Assembly (NCBI GenBank): GCA_945902075.1
Contig: CAMDMA010000014.1
Coordinates: forward strand, 1 to 64,000
Length of the DNA stretch: 64,000 bases
DNA from: Candidatus Kuenenia stuttgartensis
Lineage (GTDB): Bacteria; Planctomycetota; Phycisphaerae; Phycisphaerales; SM1A02
Direction: 5' to 3'
Part shown: in pieces, positions 42,848-51,276 of the stretch
How the letters are laid out: each line of letters opens with the position of its first letter
How positions within the stretch are numbered: position 1 is the first letter of the stretch
Notes under the pieces: generated by a model
Database searches by the model: none
What the model saw: the letters and a program-made list of their open reading frames with translations, nothing else
What the model was told of the DNA's origin: nothing
Position numbers and translations under genes: made by a program

Positions 42848-43918
42848 ATGCAGGCAGCCTTTCGCGTGATCGATGCCAACCTAAACCGAGCGCGCGAGGC
42901 GATTCGTGCGATCGAGGATGTCGCGCGCTTTGCGTGGAACGATCGCTCGATCGCTTCGGAGGCAAAGGCAATTCGGCACGCGTTACAAAGCGCAGTGTCC
43001 ATGCTTCCGGCGGCGCAACTCGCGGCCGCGCGCGATATCGACGGCGATGTGGGGACATCGATCACAGGGGAGCACGAGTACGAGCGCGCCGACCTGACTG
43101 CGGTTGCGGTCGCAGCGGGAAAGCGGTTGACGGAAGCACTGCGCGTTGTCGAGGAGGCCGCAAAAACCCTTGTTTTTGCCACTTTTTCCTCCGGCGGTGG
43201 CGACGTGAACGGTGTCAGTCTTGCACGTGCAGTGGAGGCCCTGCGCTACCGCGCCTATGCACTAGATGCGCGCGTCGCGCTGCGGGCGGCGCTTGGTGCA
43301 CCTCGTCAGTGGAAACTCTGCGTGCTTGTGACTCGCGCGTTGTGTCGGCTTCCGTGGGAAGAAGTTGTCGCGCGCGCCATCGAAGGTGGAGCCGATGCAG
43401 TGCAGGTACGCGAAAAGGATCTCACGACGCGTGCGCTTGAGATGCATGTCCGTGCGGTGCGGGCAATTTGTGCGCCATGCGGCGTGGCCACAATCGTGAA
43501 TGATCGGCTTGATGTCGCGCTCGCGACCGGAGCGGAAGGAGTCCATCTCGGAACTGAGGATCTCTCAGTACGTGAAGCGCGGCGCATCGCCGGAACAGCG
43601 CTCCGTATCGGTGCGAGTACGCATTCGATTGCGGAAGCACGCGCGGCAATCGATGGAGGCGCGGATCATTGTGGTGTCGGTGCGATGTACGAGTCCGGTC
43701 TCAAGCCAGGGCTTTCGCCGTCGGGTGAGGCGTATTTCCGTGCGTTTTTGTGCGAGTTCCCCGGCATACCCCATCTTGCAATCGGTGGAATTGCGCCTGG
43801 TCGCGTCGCAACGCTGGCGCACGCAGGTTGTCGGGGAGTTGCGGTTTCGAGCGCGATCTGCTGCGCGGAAGATCCTGCATCCGTTGCGCGGGCGATCTTG
43901 CAGGAACTCGCCACATGA
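42848..43918 (+). CDS. thiE: ThiD2-ThiE fusion: HMP-P kinase-like domain plus thiamine-phosphate synthase
   Basis: 356 aa from Met 42848. Residues 1-145 ([23 protein letters not shown]..., [15 protein letters not shown]) match the ThiD2 domain, described as an alternative hydroxymethylpyrimidine phosphate kinase. Residues ~160-356 are ThiE ([47 protein letters not shown]), joining HMP-PP to thiazole phosphate. The fusion links two steps of thiamine synthesis. Its start is 53 bases from the divergent sod start. The stop overlaps the next gene (ATGA). I found no TPP riboswitch. Confidence 0.88.
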   Translation: MQAAFRVIDANLNRAREAIRAIEDVARFAWNDRSIASEAKAIRHALQSAVSMLPAAQLAAARDIDGDVGTSITGEHEYERADLTAVAVAAGKRLTEALRVVEEAAKTLVFATFSSGGGDVNGVSLARAVEALRYRAYALDARVALRAALGAPRQWKLCVLVTRALCRLPWEEVVARAIEGGADAVQVREKDLTTRALEMHVRAVRAICAPCGVATIVNDRLDVALATGAEGVHLGTEDLSVREARRIAGTALRIGASTHSIAEARAAIDGGADHCGVGAMYESGLKPGLSPSGEAYFRAFLCEFPGIPHLAIGGIAPGRVATLAHAGCRGVAVSSAICCAEDPASVARAILQELAT

Positions 43919-44790
43919 GTGATGCCGCGGTCAGCGAGGTGCGCATGGTGCTCCTCGGCACGGGCACATCCGCCGGTGTTCCTGTGATTGGCTGCGACTG
44001 CAATGTTTGTCGGTCGGATGACCCGCGCGACCGCCGTACGAGGTCGGGGGCGGCGGTGCTTTTCAACGATGCCGATGGTCGTGAGCGCGCGATTCTCATC
44101 GACTGCCCACCTGATCACCGCGAGCAGAGCCTTCGCGTGGGGTTACGACGGTGTGACGGGATCTTCTTCACTCACGATCACGTGGACCACACCTTTGGAC
44201 TTGACGATGTTCGGCGTTACAACGCGCTGATGAAATCGCCGATCGAGATTTTCTGCGATGCGCGCACGCGCGAATTCTTGGAGCGCGTCTATCGACACAT
44301 TTTTCGCCGTCATGAAAATGTGAATGACTCGTTTGTCGCGGATCTCTTCGCGCGAACGATTGTCGCCGGACAGTCGGTCGATCGTTACGGGCTTCGATTC
44401 ACCCCCTTCGAGGTCCTGCACGGTCGACTGCCGGTGCTTGCATACCGGGTCGAGGCTCTCGACGCGTCGGGAGCTATCGCGACGGTCCAACCCGGGCCAC
44501 TTCCGCTCGCATACTGCACCGACCTCTCCGCGCTTCCGCCCGCAGCCTGGCCGCGCTTGCGCGGACTGCGGACGCTTGTGCTCGACATGTTGCGCTACCG
44601 AGCCCACCCAACGCACCTCACCGTCGACGAGGCGCGTGCGATCGCACACACCGCGAACGCAGAGCGAACGGTGTTTGTCCACATGACCCATGACATCCGC
44701 CACGCTGACCTCGCGTCAGAACTACCCGCGGGGATGGAACTTGGCTTCGACGGTCTGGTTCTCGGCTCGCCTGCGGCTTGCGCGGAGTGA
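43915..44790 (+). CDS. Metallo-beta-lactamase fold hydrolase, PhnP-like
   Basis: 291 aa. GTGTSAGVP near the start, a Cys-rich zinc loop GCDCNVCRSDDPRDRRTRS and the THDHVDHTFGLDD metal motif are the hallmarks of the PhnP group of phosphoribosyl cyclic phosphodiesterases. Later ligands are the HG of EVLHGRLPV and LAYCTDLS. No phosphonate genes are present, and this subgroup is common beside unrelated housekeeping genes, so the substrate is open. It is coupled to thiE through an ATGA overlap. Confidence 0.83.
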   Translation: MSDAAVSEVRMVLLGTGTSAGVPVIGCDCNVCRSDDPRDRRTRSGAAVLFNDADGRERAILIDCPPDHREQSLRVGLRRCDGIFFTHDHVDHTFGLDDVRRYNALMKSPIEIFCDARTREFLERVYRHIFRRHENVNDSFVADLFARTIVAGQSVDRYGLRFTPFEVLHGRLPVLAYRVEALDASGAIATVQPGPLPLAYCTDLSALPPAAWPRLRGLRTLVLDMLRYRAHPTHLTVDEARAIAHTANAERTVFVHMTHDIRHADLASELPAGMELGFDGLVLGSPAACAE

Positions 44791-44814
44791 GTCGCCCCAT
44801 CATCGGTCGGCTCT

Positions 44815-44822
44815 GCTATCAT
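44815..44822 (+). promoter_or_regulatory. Possible extended -10 for atpG
   Basis: TGCTATCAT only 11 bases before the ATG. If used, the transcript would have a very short leader. The similarity to boxes before rpsR and fumC is the only support. Confidence 0.3.
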
Positions 44823-44832
44823 CGCCGCCCCT

Positions 44833-45705
44833 ATGGCCCAGATCCGTGAGCTCAAGAAGCGCATGGTGGCGGTGCGCACCATCCAGCGCATCACCAAGAC
44901 CATGCAGATGATCGCGACCGCGAAGTTCACCGCGGCGCTTGCCCGTGCAAAGGCGACACGCCCCTACACCGATCGCATCCGCGGTCTGGTCGGCGAGGTT
45001 GCTGCGGCTGCGGGTGACGATTTTTCGCATCCCCTGATGAATGCTCCGGCCTCGCCAGCGAAGCGCGAACTCGTGCTCGTGGTGACATCCGATCGTGGCC
45101 TGTGCGGCGCCTACAACGGCAACGTGCTCCGCAAGGGCGCGCTGGCGATTCGCGAACTCAAGGCTGACGGCAAGGATGTCATTCTGGAGACTGCCGGAAA
45201 GAAGGCCGTTGCCTATTTCCGATTCGCGAAGGTCGATGTTGCTGAAAAGCACACCTTCGGCGACAAGCCTCAATTTGCTCAGGTCGAGGCGCTGGCGAAG
45301 CGCTTAATGGCCGAGTTTTCCGCCGGAAAGTATGACGCCGTGCATGTGGTCTACATGCGCTTCGTCTCAAACTCCAAGCAGGTGCCTGAGGTCATGCAGC
45401 TCCTGCCGCTTGCCGCACCGGCCGTAACGACCGCCGCTTCAGGCGCTGCGAACTACGAGTTCAGCCCATCCGGCCCCGCGCTCCTCGCTGATCTTCTCCC
45501 GAAGTCCGTCGTGGTGTCGCTCTTCCAGGCGTTTAATGATGCTGCGGTGTCCGAACATGTGATGCGTATGGTGTCGATGAAGGCCGCGACCGACAACGCA
45601 GCTGGGCTCGGCCGCACGATTCGCCGGAACTTCAATCGCGCGCGTCAGGCACGCATCACGACAGAACTCACGGAGATCGTGTCGGGTGCAGCGGCGCTCG
45701 AGTAA
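44833..45705 (+). CDS. atpG: F-type ATP synthase gamma subunit
   Basis: 290-aa central-stalk subunit of F1. The N-terminal helix (IRELKKRMVAVRTIQRITKTMQMIA), the central TSDRGLCGAYNGNVLR and the C-terminal helix with MRMVSMKAATDNA are all typical, and the length is normal. It stands alone: no atpA, atpD, atpC or atpH lies within the window, whereas these are usually one operon. A terminator follows directly, so it is monocistronic or ends a unit with thiE and the PhnP-like gene. Confidence 0.95.
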   Translation: MAQIRELKKRMVAVRTIQRITKTMQMIATAKFTAALARAKATRPYTDRIRGLVGEVAAAAGDDFSHPLMNAPASPAKRELVLVVTSDRGLCGAYNGNVLRKGALAIRELKADGKDVILETAGKKAVAYFRFAKVDVAEKHTFGDKPQFAQVEALAKRLMAEFSAGKYDAVHVVYMRFVSNSKQVPEVMQLLPLAAPAVTTAASGAANYEFSPSGPALLADLLPKSVVVSLFQAFNDAAVSEHVMRMVSMKAATDNAAGLGRTIRRNFNRARQARITTELTEIVSGAAALE

Positions 45706-45764
45706 AGGGCTCTCGTTCGTGAGGCCAGAGTGCCTGCAGCTCATTCGCTTCGAACAGTAAATAT

Positions 45765-45799
45765 CGAACGGCGCCCTCAGAGGCGCCGTTCGTCTTTTT
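45765..45799. terminator. Terminator after atpG
   Basis: 11-bp stem CGAACGGCGCC/GGCGCCGTTCG, loop ctcaga, then tcttttt. The minus side has atatttact, so it may also serve the convergent rhodanese gene. Confidence 0.9.
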
Positions 45800-45828
45800 G
45801 AGTCACGCACTTCGAGCGGTGAAGACGG

Positions 45829-46365
45829 TCACTGAGGCGTGGTGGTAGGCGCGACAGGCGCTGTACTTGGTGCGAGGGGCGTCGCAGCCGGTGCGATGGG
45901 CGTCGATGTTTCTACCGGATACCCCTCTGATTTCCATGCCTTCAGACCGCCGAGCATGCTGTAGACGTTCGAATAACCAAGTTCCATGAGCCGCTTCGAA
46001 GCAGCTTTCGACAGCACATCGTCGTAGTCCGTGTCGTAGACAATAAACATCGCGAAGCCCCGGCAAGTCGCCTCGTGGGTGCGCTCAATCTCTGGGAACG
46101 GGATGTTGGTCGCCTGCGGGAGATGTCCCTCAGCGAATTGCTTTGGGGTTCGGGGGTCAAGCCAGAGGACTTTCGGAAGCCCACCAGCGCCGAACGCGCC
46201 GCTCGGAGTGTTCGCGAGTTCGACGAGTTCGTTCGGGCGCTTGTAGACGAGGTCTCTGTCACTCGTCGAGCGCGTGCAGCCGACGTTTGCGACGATGCTT
46301 GTCAGCGCCAACAACGCCGAAGCGAGAACAAAGCGGGGACTGATTCGGTCAGAACGATTGTGCAT
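45829..46365 (-). CDS. Rhodanese-like lipoprotein lacking the catalytic cysteine
   Basis: 178 aa. A signal peptide with lipobox (IVANVGC, Cys30) predicts a membrane-anchored protein. Residues 65-150 are a rhodanese domain (LWLDPRTPKQFAEGHLPQATNIPF, KRLMELGYSNVYSMLGGLKAWKSEGYPV). At the active-site position the sequence is FIVYDTDYDDV, so Asp replaces the persulfide-forming Cys and sulfur transfer is unlikely. The C-terminus is a Pro/Thr/Ala-rich tail. It is divergent from the DsbD-like gene. Confidence 0.82.
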   Translation of the reverse strand: MHNRSDRISPRFVLASALLALTSIVANVGCTRSTSDRDLVYKRPNELVELANTPSGAFGAGGLPKVLWLDPRTPKQFAEGHLPQATNIPFPEIERTHEATCRGFAMFIVYDTDYDDVLSKAASKRLMELGYSNVYSMLGGLKAWKSEGYPVETSTPIAPAATPLAPSTAPVAPTTTPQ

Positions 46366-46500
46366 GGCAGATCTCGAAGGTTGGAATACGCGCGGCCCTC
46401 GCGCGTCAAAGTTGTTCTCGCAGGATGCGGTCGGAGTGTCGCGTATTCCGTCGCCGCGTGTGCACGTCCGACGACCCTCTGGCCGATCTTTCGAATCAAC

Positions 46501-47418
46501 ATGCGAATTCCACGCCTACTCACCCCGTCCGCTCTCATGCCCGCGTGCATGTTCATGTCGGCGATCGTCGTCATGATGTCAGCACAATGCTTTGAGTCGC
46601 CCTGCGTTGCCCAGTCGCCGCCCGGAGTTCCGGCTCGCGGCAAGGCGGATCCGCAGTCCGGCGAGGATGCGGTCAGCGTGCGCGCTTTCGTCGTTGGTGA
46701 GGCGAAGGCTGGTGGGAGCGTTCGCGTTGCCGTGACGTTCGATGTCCATCCTGGTTGGCACATTTACTGGGAAAATGCTGGCGAATCCGGCGCACCGACC
46801 GACATTGCCCTCGAGCTGCCTGCGGGTTGCACGGCACCCATGCGGGATGAGGGGAAGGTTCGCATCGACTTTCCAGTGCCAAGCGTCTTCACCCATGGTG
46901 AGACAACGTTCGGCTACGAGAAGCGCGTCACACTCTCGATTCCCGTCACCCTACCTTCGGTGATTCCGGAGGGAGCGCTCCCCGTGAAGGTGAGCACGCG
47001 TTGGCTAGTCTGCAAAGAACGCTGTCTGCTTGGGCAGAATGTTGCGACCGTTGATCTCTCGAAGCCGGTCGCTGCCGACTCGCCACTCGCCACAGAGCTG
47101 GCCACCGCGCTTGAGCACCTTCCGAAAGTGGTTCCTGCCTCGTGGAAGGTGGAGCTCACCGAAATCACCAACGACGGCGCGGTCCTCGTCATCGAAACTG
47201 GTGGTGCTGGCCCGCTCCGATTCCTTCCATTCGAGACGCCGGGAGTCCTGCTTGAATCGGGCTACGCGGCTGAGTCGAAGACCGGTGTCCTTCGAATCCC
47301 CCTTGACGTTTCGGGGGAGAGTTCGCTCGGTCGGGCGCTGGAGGCTGGTGGGCTCGTCATTGTTGGCAATGGAAGCGAGGCCTATTCGTTCCGCCTGCCC
47401 GTTCCCGCCATGAAGTAG
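46501..47418 (+). CDS. Exported DsbD-alpha/DsbC-domain thiol-disulfide protein
   Basis: 305 aa from Met 46501. The signal peptide covers about residues 1-37. The body matches the N-terminal (alpha) domain of DsbD-type proteins: FDVHPGWHIYWENAGESGAPT, LPAGC, the Cys pair in RWLVCKERCLLG, and PFETPGVLLE. It lacks the membrane and thioredoxin parts of full DsbD, so it should be a free periplasmic module that passes electrons to partner proteins. The exported redoxin encoded next is a plausible partner. Confidence 0.8.
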   Translation: MRIPRLLTPSALMPACMFMSAIVVMMSAQCFESPCVAQSPPGVPARGKADPQSGEDAVSVRAFVVGEAKAGGSVRVAVTFDVHPGWHIYWENAGESGAPTDIALELPAGCTAPMRDEGKVRIDFPVPSVFTHGETTFGYEKRVTLSIPVTLPSVIPEGALPVKVSTRWLVCKERCLLGQNVATVDLSKPVAADSPLATELATALEHLPKVVPASWKVELTEITNDGAVLVIETGGAGPLRFLPFETPGVLLESGYAAESKTGVLRIPLDVSGESSLGRALEAGGLVIVGNGSEAYSFRLPVPAMK

Positions 47419-47500
47419 CCCGGCGACAAGTGTTTCTTTCCGGGCAATGCGCCCAAATTGACGTGTGATGGCAACCCAATTTCTTTCAGGAGACATAGTT

Positions 47501-48235
47501 ATGAAGGCATTTTTGAACATCGTCCTCGCAGGCTCACTCGCTGCGACGTCCGCTTCGATCCTCGTCGCCGACGACACCGCCACGCAGAGCACGCCAACCA
47601 CCCCGGCACAGGCGGAACCTGCCGGAACCGCTCCCGTTGCGCCGAAAGCACCGAAGCCTGAGCGCGGCGAGCGCATGGGACGCGGCAAGAAGTCTGAGGC
47701 AGTGGCGGGGGGCGCGAAGGTCGGCGAGGCTGCGCCAAACTTCACGCTCAAGACCACCGATGGGAAGGACTGGAGTCTCAGCGACGCCAAGGGCAAGGTC
47801 GTCGTTCTTGAGTGGGTCAATCCGAACTGCCCAGTCTGCGTACGCGTTTCGAGCGACGGAACCGTTGCGAATACGGTCAAGGGTTGCAAGGATCAGTATC
47901 CGGACATGGTCTACGTCGCGATCAATTCGAGCGCGGCACAGCCGGACAGCCTTGAGGCAACCGGCAGCTACCTTGCGAAGCACAAGCTTGAACTACCAGC
48001 GCTGCTCGACGCCGACGGCAAGGTCGGCCTCATGTACGGCGCGAAGACCACGCCGCACTGCTACGTGATCGACGCCGCTGGCGTGCTTGTCTATCAGGGT
48101 GCGATTGACGACAACCAGTCAGGCAGCGGCAAGACGAATTACGTCGTCAATGCCGTGGCTCAGCTCAAGGCCGGCGAGAAGGTTTCGCCAAGCGAGACCA
48201 AGCCGTACGGCTGCGGCGTGAAGTACAAGAAGTGA
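47501..48235 (+). CDS. Exported peroxiredoxin/TlpA-like redoxin
   Basis: 244 aa from Met 47501, with AGGAGA eight bases upstream. A signal peptide (about 1-23) and a Thr/Pro/Ala/Lys linker precede an AhpC/TSA-like thioredoxin fold: VGEAAPNFTLKTTDGKDWSL, VVVLEWVNPNCPVCVR with a CPVC active site, KTTPHCYVIDAAG and the C-terminal PYGCGVKYKK. This class is exported and reduces peroxides or disulfides. It probably works with the DsbD-like protein upstream. Confidence 0.87.
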   Translation: MKAFLNIVLAGSLAATSASILVADDTATQSTPTTPAQAEPAGTAPVAPKAPKPERGERMGRGKKSEAVAGGAKVGEAAPNFTLKTTDGKDWSLSDAKGKVVVLEWVNPNCPVCVRVSSDGTVANTVKGCKDQYPDMVYVAINSSAAQPDSLEATGSYLAKHKLELPALLDADGKVGLMYGAKTTPHCYVIDAAGVLVYQGAIDDNQSGSGKTNYVVNAVAQLKAGEKVSPSETKPYGCGVKYKK

Positions 48236-48273
48236 ATCGCGGTCGTTCGGCGACCGATCCTTCCGAAAAGCAG

Positions 48274-48310
48274 CGCCGCCCGCGAGTTCTCGCGGGCGGC
48301 GTTCGTTTTG
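48274..48310. terminator. Terminator between redoxin gene and dnaN
   Basis: 13-bp perfect inverted repeat CGCCGCCCGCGAG/CTCGCGGGCGGCG with a tiny loop, followed by ttcgttttg on the plus strand and gcttttcgg on the minus strand. Confidence 0.88.
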
Positions 48311-48322
48311 AGCGCTTGTTCT

Positions 48323-49444
48323 TCAGCGAAGGCTGACCGGCATCACCACATAGGTGAAATCAGTTCCAACCTTGATGGCGCCAGGAAGATTCGGTCCCTT
48401 CATCTCAATCACGACTTGCTCGCTGTCAATGATCTTGAGGACATCAATAATGAATGTTGGGTTGAAGGCGATGTCGATTGGCTCCCCTTGGTAGGCGATC
48501 CCGTCGATGCGAACCTCAGACTCGCCCATCTCTGGCGCGCGGCTGGTCAGCGTGAGTTGCTTGCCGGAGAACGACATGCGCACGCCCTTTGACTCCTCGT
48601 TGGTGAGAAGGCTCGCCCGTCGAATGGCACCACCGAGTTCCGATGCGTCACAAACGGCGCGGCGGTCGTGGTCCTTCGGAATCGCATCATTGAAGGGGGG
48701 AAACGTCCGCTCATCCACGTTGGTGACGAGCGTGGCACCTGACGTTTGGTCACCGACGACAAAGACCACCTGGTTGCCCTCGCGCGCGACCTTGACCCCG
48801 GCATCAGGATCGGTCAAGAGTCGGAGCAGCGCGTTGAGCGCCTTGGTCGGAATGATGAATGCCGCGTCACCCTCGCCGCCCTTGCAGTTGCCACGCGCAA
48901 TCGCGAGTCGCCGCGCGTCGGTCGCGACCAGTTGAAGTTGCGTGCGCTTGCGTTCGACCAGCACGCCATTGAAGGCGTAGCGCGTGTCTTCGCGCGCCGT
49001 GGCGAAGACAGTTCGATTGATGAGTCTGCGCAACGTTCCGGCGTCAACTTCAAAGTCGGTGCGGTCGCCAACCTTGCGAACACCGGGGAATTCGCGAGGC
49101 TCGTAGCCGAAGACTTTGAATGTCGAACTCTCAGTCGCAATCGTGGCGAGCGTGCGCTCGACGGAAATGCTCACCGTCGAGTCGTCGCAGGCGCGAACGA
49201 TTTGGTTGAGCTTGTCGGCAGGAATGAGCGCTTCGCCCTCTTCCTTGATGTCAACATTCGGAACAGTGATAACAAGACCAAGTTCGCCATCCGTTGCGCT
49301 GATTTGAAGCGATCCGCCGACCGAGGTCTTCGTCGCAACGAGTTTGAGGCAAAGTAAGACCGGCCGAGGTGTTCGCGATGCGACGACACCGCTTGCCATG
49401 GTGAGCGCGTCCGACAACGAAAGGCGATCGCAGATGAGTTTCAT
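48323..49444 (-). CDS. dnaN: DNA polymerase III beta sliding clamp
   Basis: 373 aa with the three-domain clamp pattern: MKLICDRLSLSDALTMASGVV..., LQISATDGELGLVI, FPGVRKVGD, ARED TRYAFNGVLVE, LVATDARRLAIA and the C-terminal PNLPGAIKVGTDFTYVVMPVSLR. The clamp dimer tethers polymerase to DNA. dnaA, recF and gyrB are not adjacent, and I see no cluster of DnaA boxes in the upstream 150 bases, so this is not evidence for the origin. Confidence 0.95.
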   Translation of the reverse strand: MKLICDRLSLSDALTMASGVVASRTPRPVLLCLKLVATKTSVGGSLQISATDGELGLVITVPNVDIKEEGEALIPADKLNQIVRACDDSTVSISVERTLATIATESSTFKVFGYEPREFPGVRKVGDRTDFEVDAGTLRRLINRTVFATAREDTRYAFNGVLVERKRTQLQLVATDARRLAIARGNCKGGEGDAAFIIPTKALNALLRLLTDPDAGVKVAREGNQVVFVVGDQTSGATLVTNVDERTFPPFNDAIPKDHDRRAVCDASELGGAIRRASLLTNEESKGVRMSFSGKQLTLTSRAPEMGESEVRIDGIAYQGEPIDIAFNPTFIIDVLKIIDSEQVVIEMKGPNLPGAIKVGTDFTYVVMPVSLR

Positions 49445-49593
49445 AGTGCCTCGCTTGGTTCCGAATGCAGTCGCGGCAAATGCCGAGTGAATCCGGGGAG
49501 CGAAGTGTACCGCCCATCGGCGGAACTAGCGAAAGCGCGGGCGGAGCGTGGAATTCTTGGAGATTGGCCCGGAGGTGCGTCCTGATCGCACCA

Positions 49594-50019
49594 ATGCCCG
49601 AATACGCTCCGGCCATGCTCTACCGGTTTTTCCGCGGCCTAAATGAAATTTACGGCGTGACCGTACTCTTCTGCTTCATCGCAGCATTCTTCATCGCGTT
49701 CGCGTTCACCGTGATCTATCCGCTCGTCCCGATCATTTTGATCATTTCCTCGATCTTTCTTGTCGTTGCTGCGCGGACGGTCTTCTTGGTGCTTCGCCGG
49801 GTTGAGCGTTCGCTCGCAACACGTGCGCTCGGTCGCGGTGCTTGCCCGGCCTGCTCCACTGCGTGCGACGCGATTCGAGTGGGGGATCGCAGGGTGCTTG
49901 AGTGTCCAGGCTGCCGCCGGGCCTTCGCAGAATCTGGGGATCCCTATGTGCCTCAGGAAACACCGGAGGACGCGGCGACCACAGCTCGATTCGAGCAAGT
50001 GGCTGGAGCGCAATCGTGA
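49594..50019 (+). CDS. Two-helix membrane protein with zinc-ribbon tail
   Basis: About 141 aa from ATG 49594 (49615 is an alternative; neither has a clear ribosome site). Two adjacent hydrophobic segments (VTVLFCFIAAFFIAFAFTVI and VPIILIISSIFLVVAARTVFLVL) form a hairpin. A cytosolic tail carries a CPAC...CPGC ribbon that probably binds zinc. No family is recognised. It overlaps the next gene by one base (TGATG), and the pair may be co-translated. Confidence 0.65.
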   Translation: MPEYAPAMLYRFFRGLNEIYGVTVLFCFIAAFFIAFAFTVIYPLVPIILIISSIFLVVAARTVFLVLRRVERSLATRALGRGACPACSTACDAIRVGDRRVLECPGCRRAFAESGDPYVPQETPEDAATTARFEQVAGAQS

Positions 50020-50285
50020 TGGGTGATCCCCGCGACTCGGTGGTCATCGCCCGCTTTCCCGATGAACTCTCGGCGCTTCTCCTCGTCGGAGACTTGCAGG
50101 CTGAAGGCATTCCGGCAACCGTGCTTGGCGGGCTCACCGCGCAATTGCGTGCTGAAGCTCCCGGATTGGTGTCGGTTCTTGTGCGTCGGGGTGATCTTGT
50201 CCGAGCAGAGCGGCTGATTGCCGAGCGCGCGCCTCCGGAGGGTTGGGAGGATGAGGCTGAGCAGTGCGAGCGCGAGCCCGGATGA
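50019..50285 (+). CDS. DUF2007-family small protein
   Basis: 88 aa. The body (VVIARFPDELSALLLVGDLQAEGIPATVLGG...VRRGDLVRAERLI) matches the DUF2007 fold, a small PII-like domain called a putative signal transducer, often paired with zinc-ribbon membrane proteins. Here the ATG overlaps the last base of the upstream membrane-protein stop. The acidic C-terminal tail is extra. Function is unknown. Confidence 0.75.
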   Translation: MGDPRDSVVIARFPDELSALLLVGDLQAEGIPATVLGGLTAQLRAEAPGLVSVLVRRGDLVRAERLIAERAPPEGWEDEAEQCEREPG

Positions 50286-50356
50286 CTGAAGAGCGTGAAC
50301 GCTGGTACTCACGACTCCCCGTTCGGGCTCGATGATCGGTAGGATCCACGACTCGC

Positions 50357-50815
50357 ATGCGAACGGTCCTCTTCATCTGCACCGGAAACACCTGTCGATC
50401 GCCGATGGCGGAGGGGATCGCACAAAAGTTGTTTGACGAAGGCAGGTTCTCCGGAGATCTCGGCGACTTGTTCTTCGCATCTGCCGGCGTCGCGGCATTT
50501 GACGGCGCACCGACCAGCGACGAAACGGTCGCTGTCCTCGAGCGCATGCGTGCGCCGGTACCCGAGCACGCAAAGCGGCTCACTCCCGACATGATTCGCA
50601 AGGCGGATCTCGTCCTCGGAATGACCGCGTCTCACGTGGCACGAGCGCAGGCGTTGGTGGGCAATGACCCGAAGGTCTGCGCGAGAATCCTACTGATTGA
50701 CCCCGAGGGTGACGTTGCGGATCCGATCGGACTTGGGCAGCGGGCGTACGACGAACTGGCCGAGCACTTCGGCCAGTTGATTCCGAAGCGATTGACGGGG
50801 ATGCTGACCACATGA
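50357..50815 (+). CDS. Low-molecular-weight protein-tyrosine phosphatase
   Basis: 152 aa with the P-loop FICTGNTCRSPMAEG (C-x5-R) near the N-terminus and an Asp general acid in LIDPEGDVADPIG near residue 120. It removes phosphate from tyrosine or arginine residues. The pairing with rpiB, coupled by an ATGA overlap, is the same as ywlE-ywlF in Bacillus, where YwlE is an arginine phosphatase. That parallel is suggestive, not proof. Confidence 0.88.
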   Translation: MRTVLFICTGNTCRSPMAEGIAQKLFDEGRFSGDLGDLFFASAGVAAFDGAPTSDETVAVLERMRAPVPEHAKRLTPDMIRKADLVLGMTASHVARAQALVGNDPKVCARILLIDPEGDVADPIGLGQRAYDELAEHFGQLIPKRLTGMLTT

Positions 50816-51276
50816 AGATTGCTCTTGGATGCGACCACCGCGGAGCTGTCGCCACACAGGCGCTGATCACGCACCTCAAGTCGGATGGCCATCTGGTCGA
50901 GCCGATTAGTGAGATGTCCGGCGCGATGACCGACTATCCCGACAGCGCATATGCCGCGTGCACCCGCGTTGCCAAGGGCGAGGTTGAACGCGCGATACTC
51001 ATCTGCGGTACCGGTATCGGCATGTGTATCGCTGCGAACAAAATTCGTGGTATTCGCGCTGCGCTCGCGCAGGATGAGTTGTCCGCGCAGCTCTCGCGCA
51101 CCCACAACGACGCGAATGTGCTCTGCCTCTCCGCGGACCTCCTCGGACACACGCTCGTGAAGCGTATCGTTGATACTTGGGTGCATACGCCCTTTGATGG
51201 CGGGCGACACCTGCGTCGTATCCACAAGATTGAGGCGATTGAGCGCGGCGAAGATCCCTCGGCACTTCGGGCCTAA
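50812..51276 (+). CDS. rpiB: Ribose-5-phosphate isomerase B
   Basis: 154 aa of the RpiB/LacAB fold. MKIALGCDHRGAVA, ILICGTGIGMCIAANK with the catalytic Cys, SRTHNDANVLCLSADLLG and the end FDGGRHLRRIHKI are family-typical. It interconverts ribose 5-phosphate and ribulose 5-phosphate. The start overlaps the phosphatase stop (ATGA). glyA, the usual next gene in this neighbourhood elsewhere, is not here. Confidence 0.93.
   Translation: MKIALGCDHRGAVATQALITHLKSDGHLVEPISEMSGAMTDYPDSAYAACTRVAKGEVERAILICGTGIGMCIAANKIRGIRAALAQDELSAQLSRTHNDANVLCLSADLLGHTLVKRIVDTWVHTPFDGGRHLRRIHKIEAIERGEDPSALRA

Noticed and set aside
42033-43058. Longer N-terminal extension of superoxide dismutase (from 43058)
   Set aside because: The extra 88 codons lie antisense to thiE and are Arg/Pro-rich without similarity. 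The Tat-signal start at 42794 or the internal start at 42659 is better supported.
48323-49593. Replication origin near dnaN
   Set aside because: dnaN is present, but dnaA, recF and gyrB are not adjacent and no DnaA-box cluster is visible in the upstream 150 bases.
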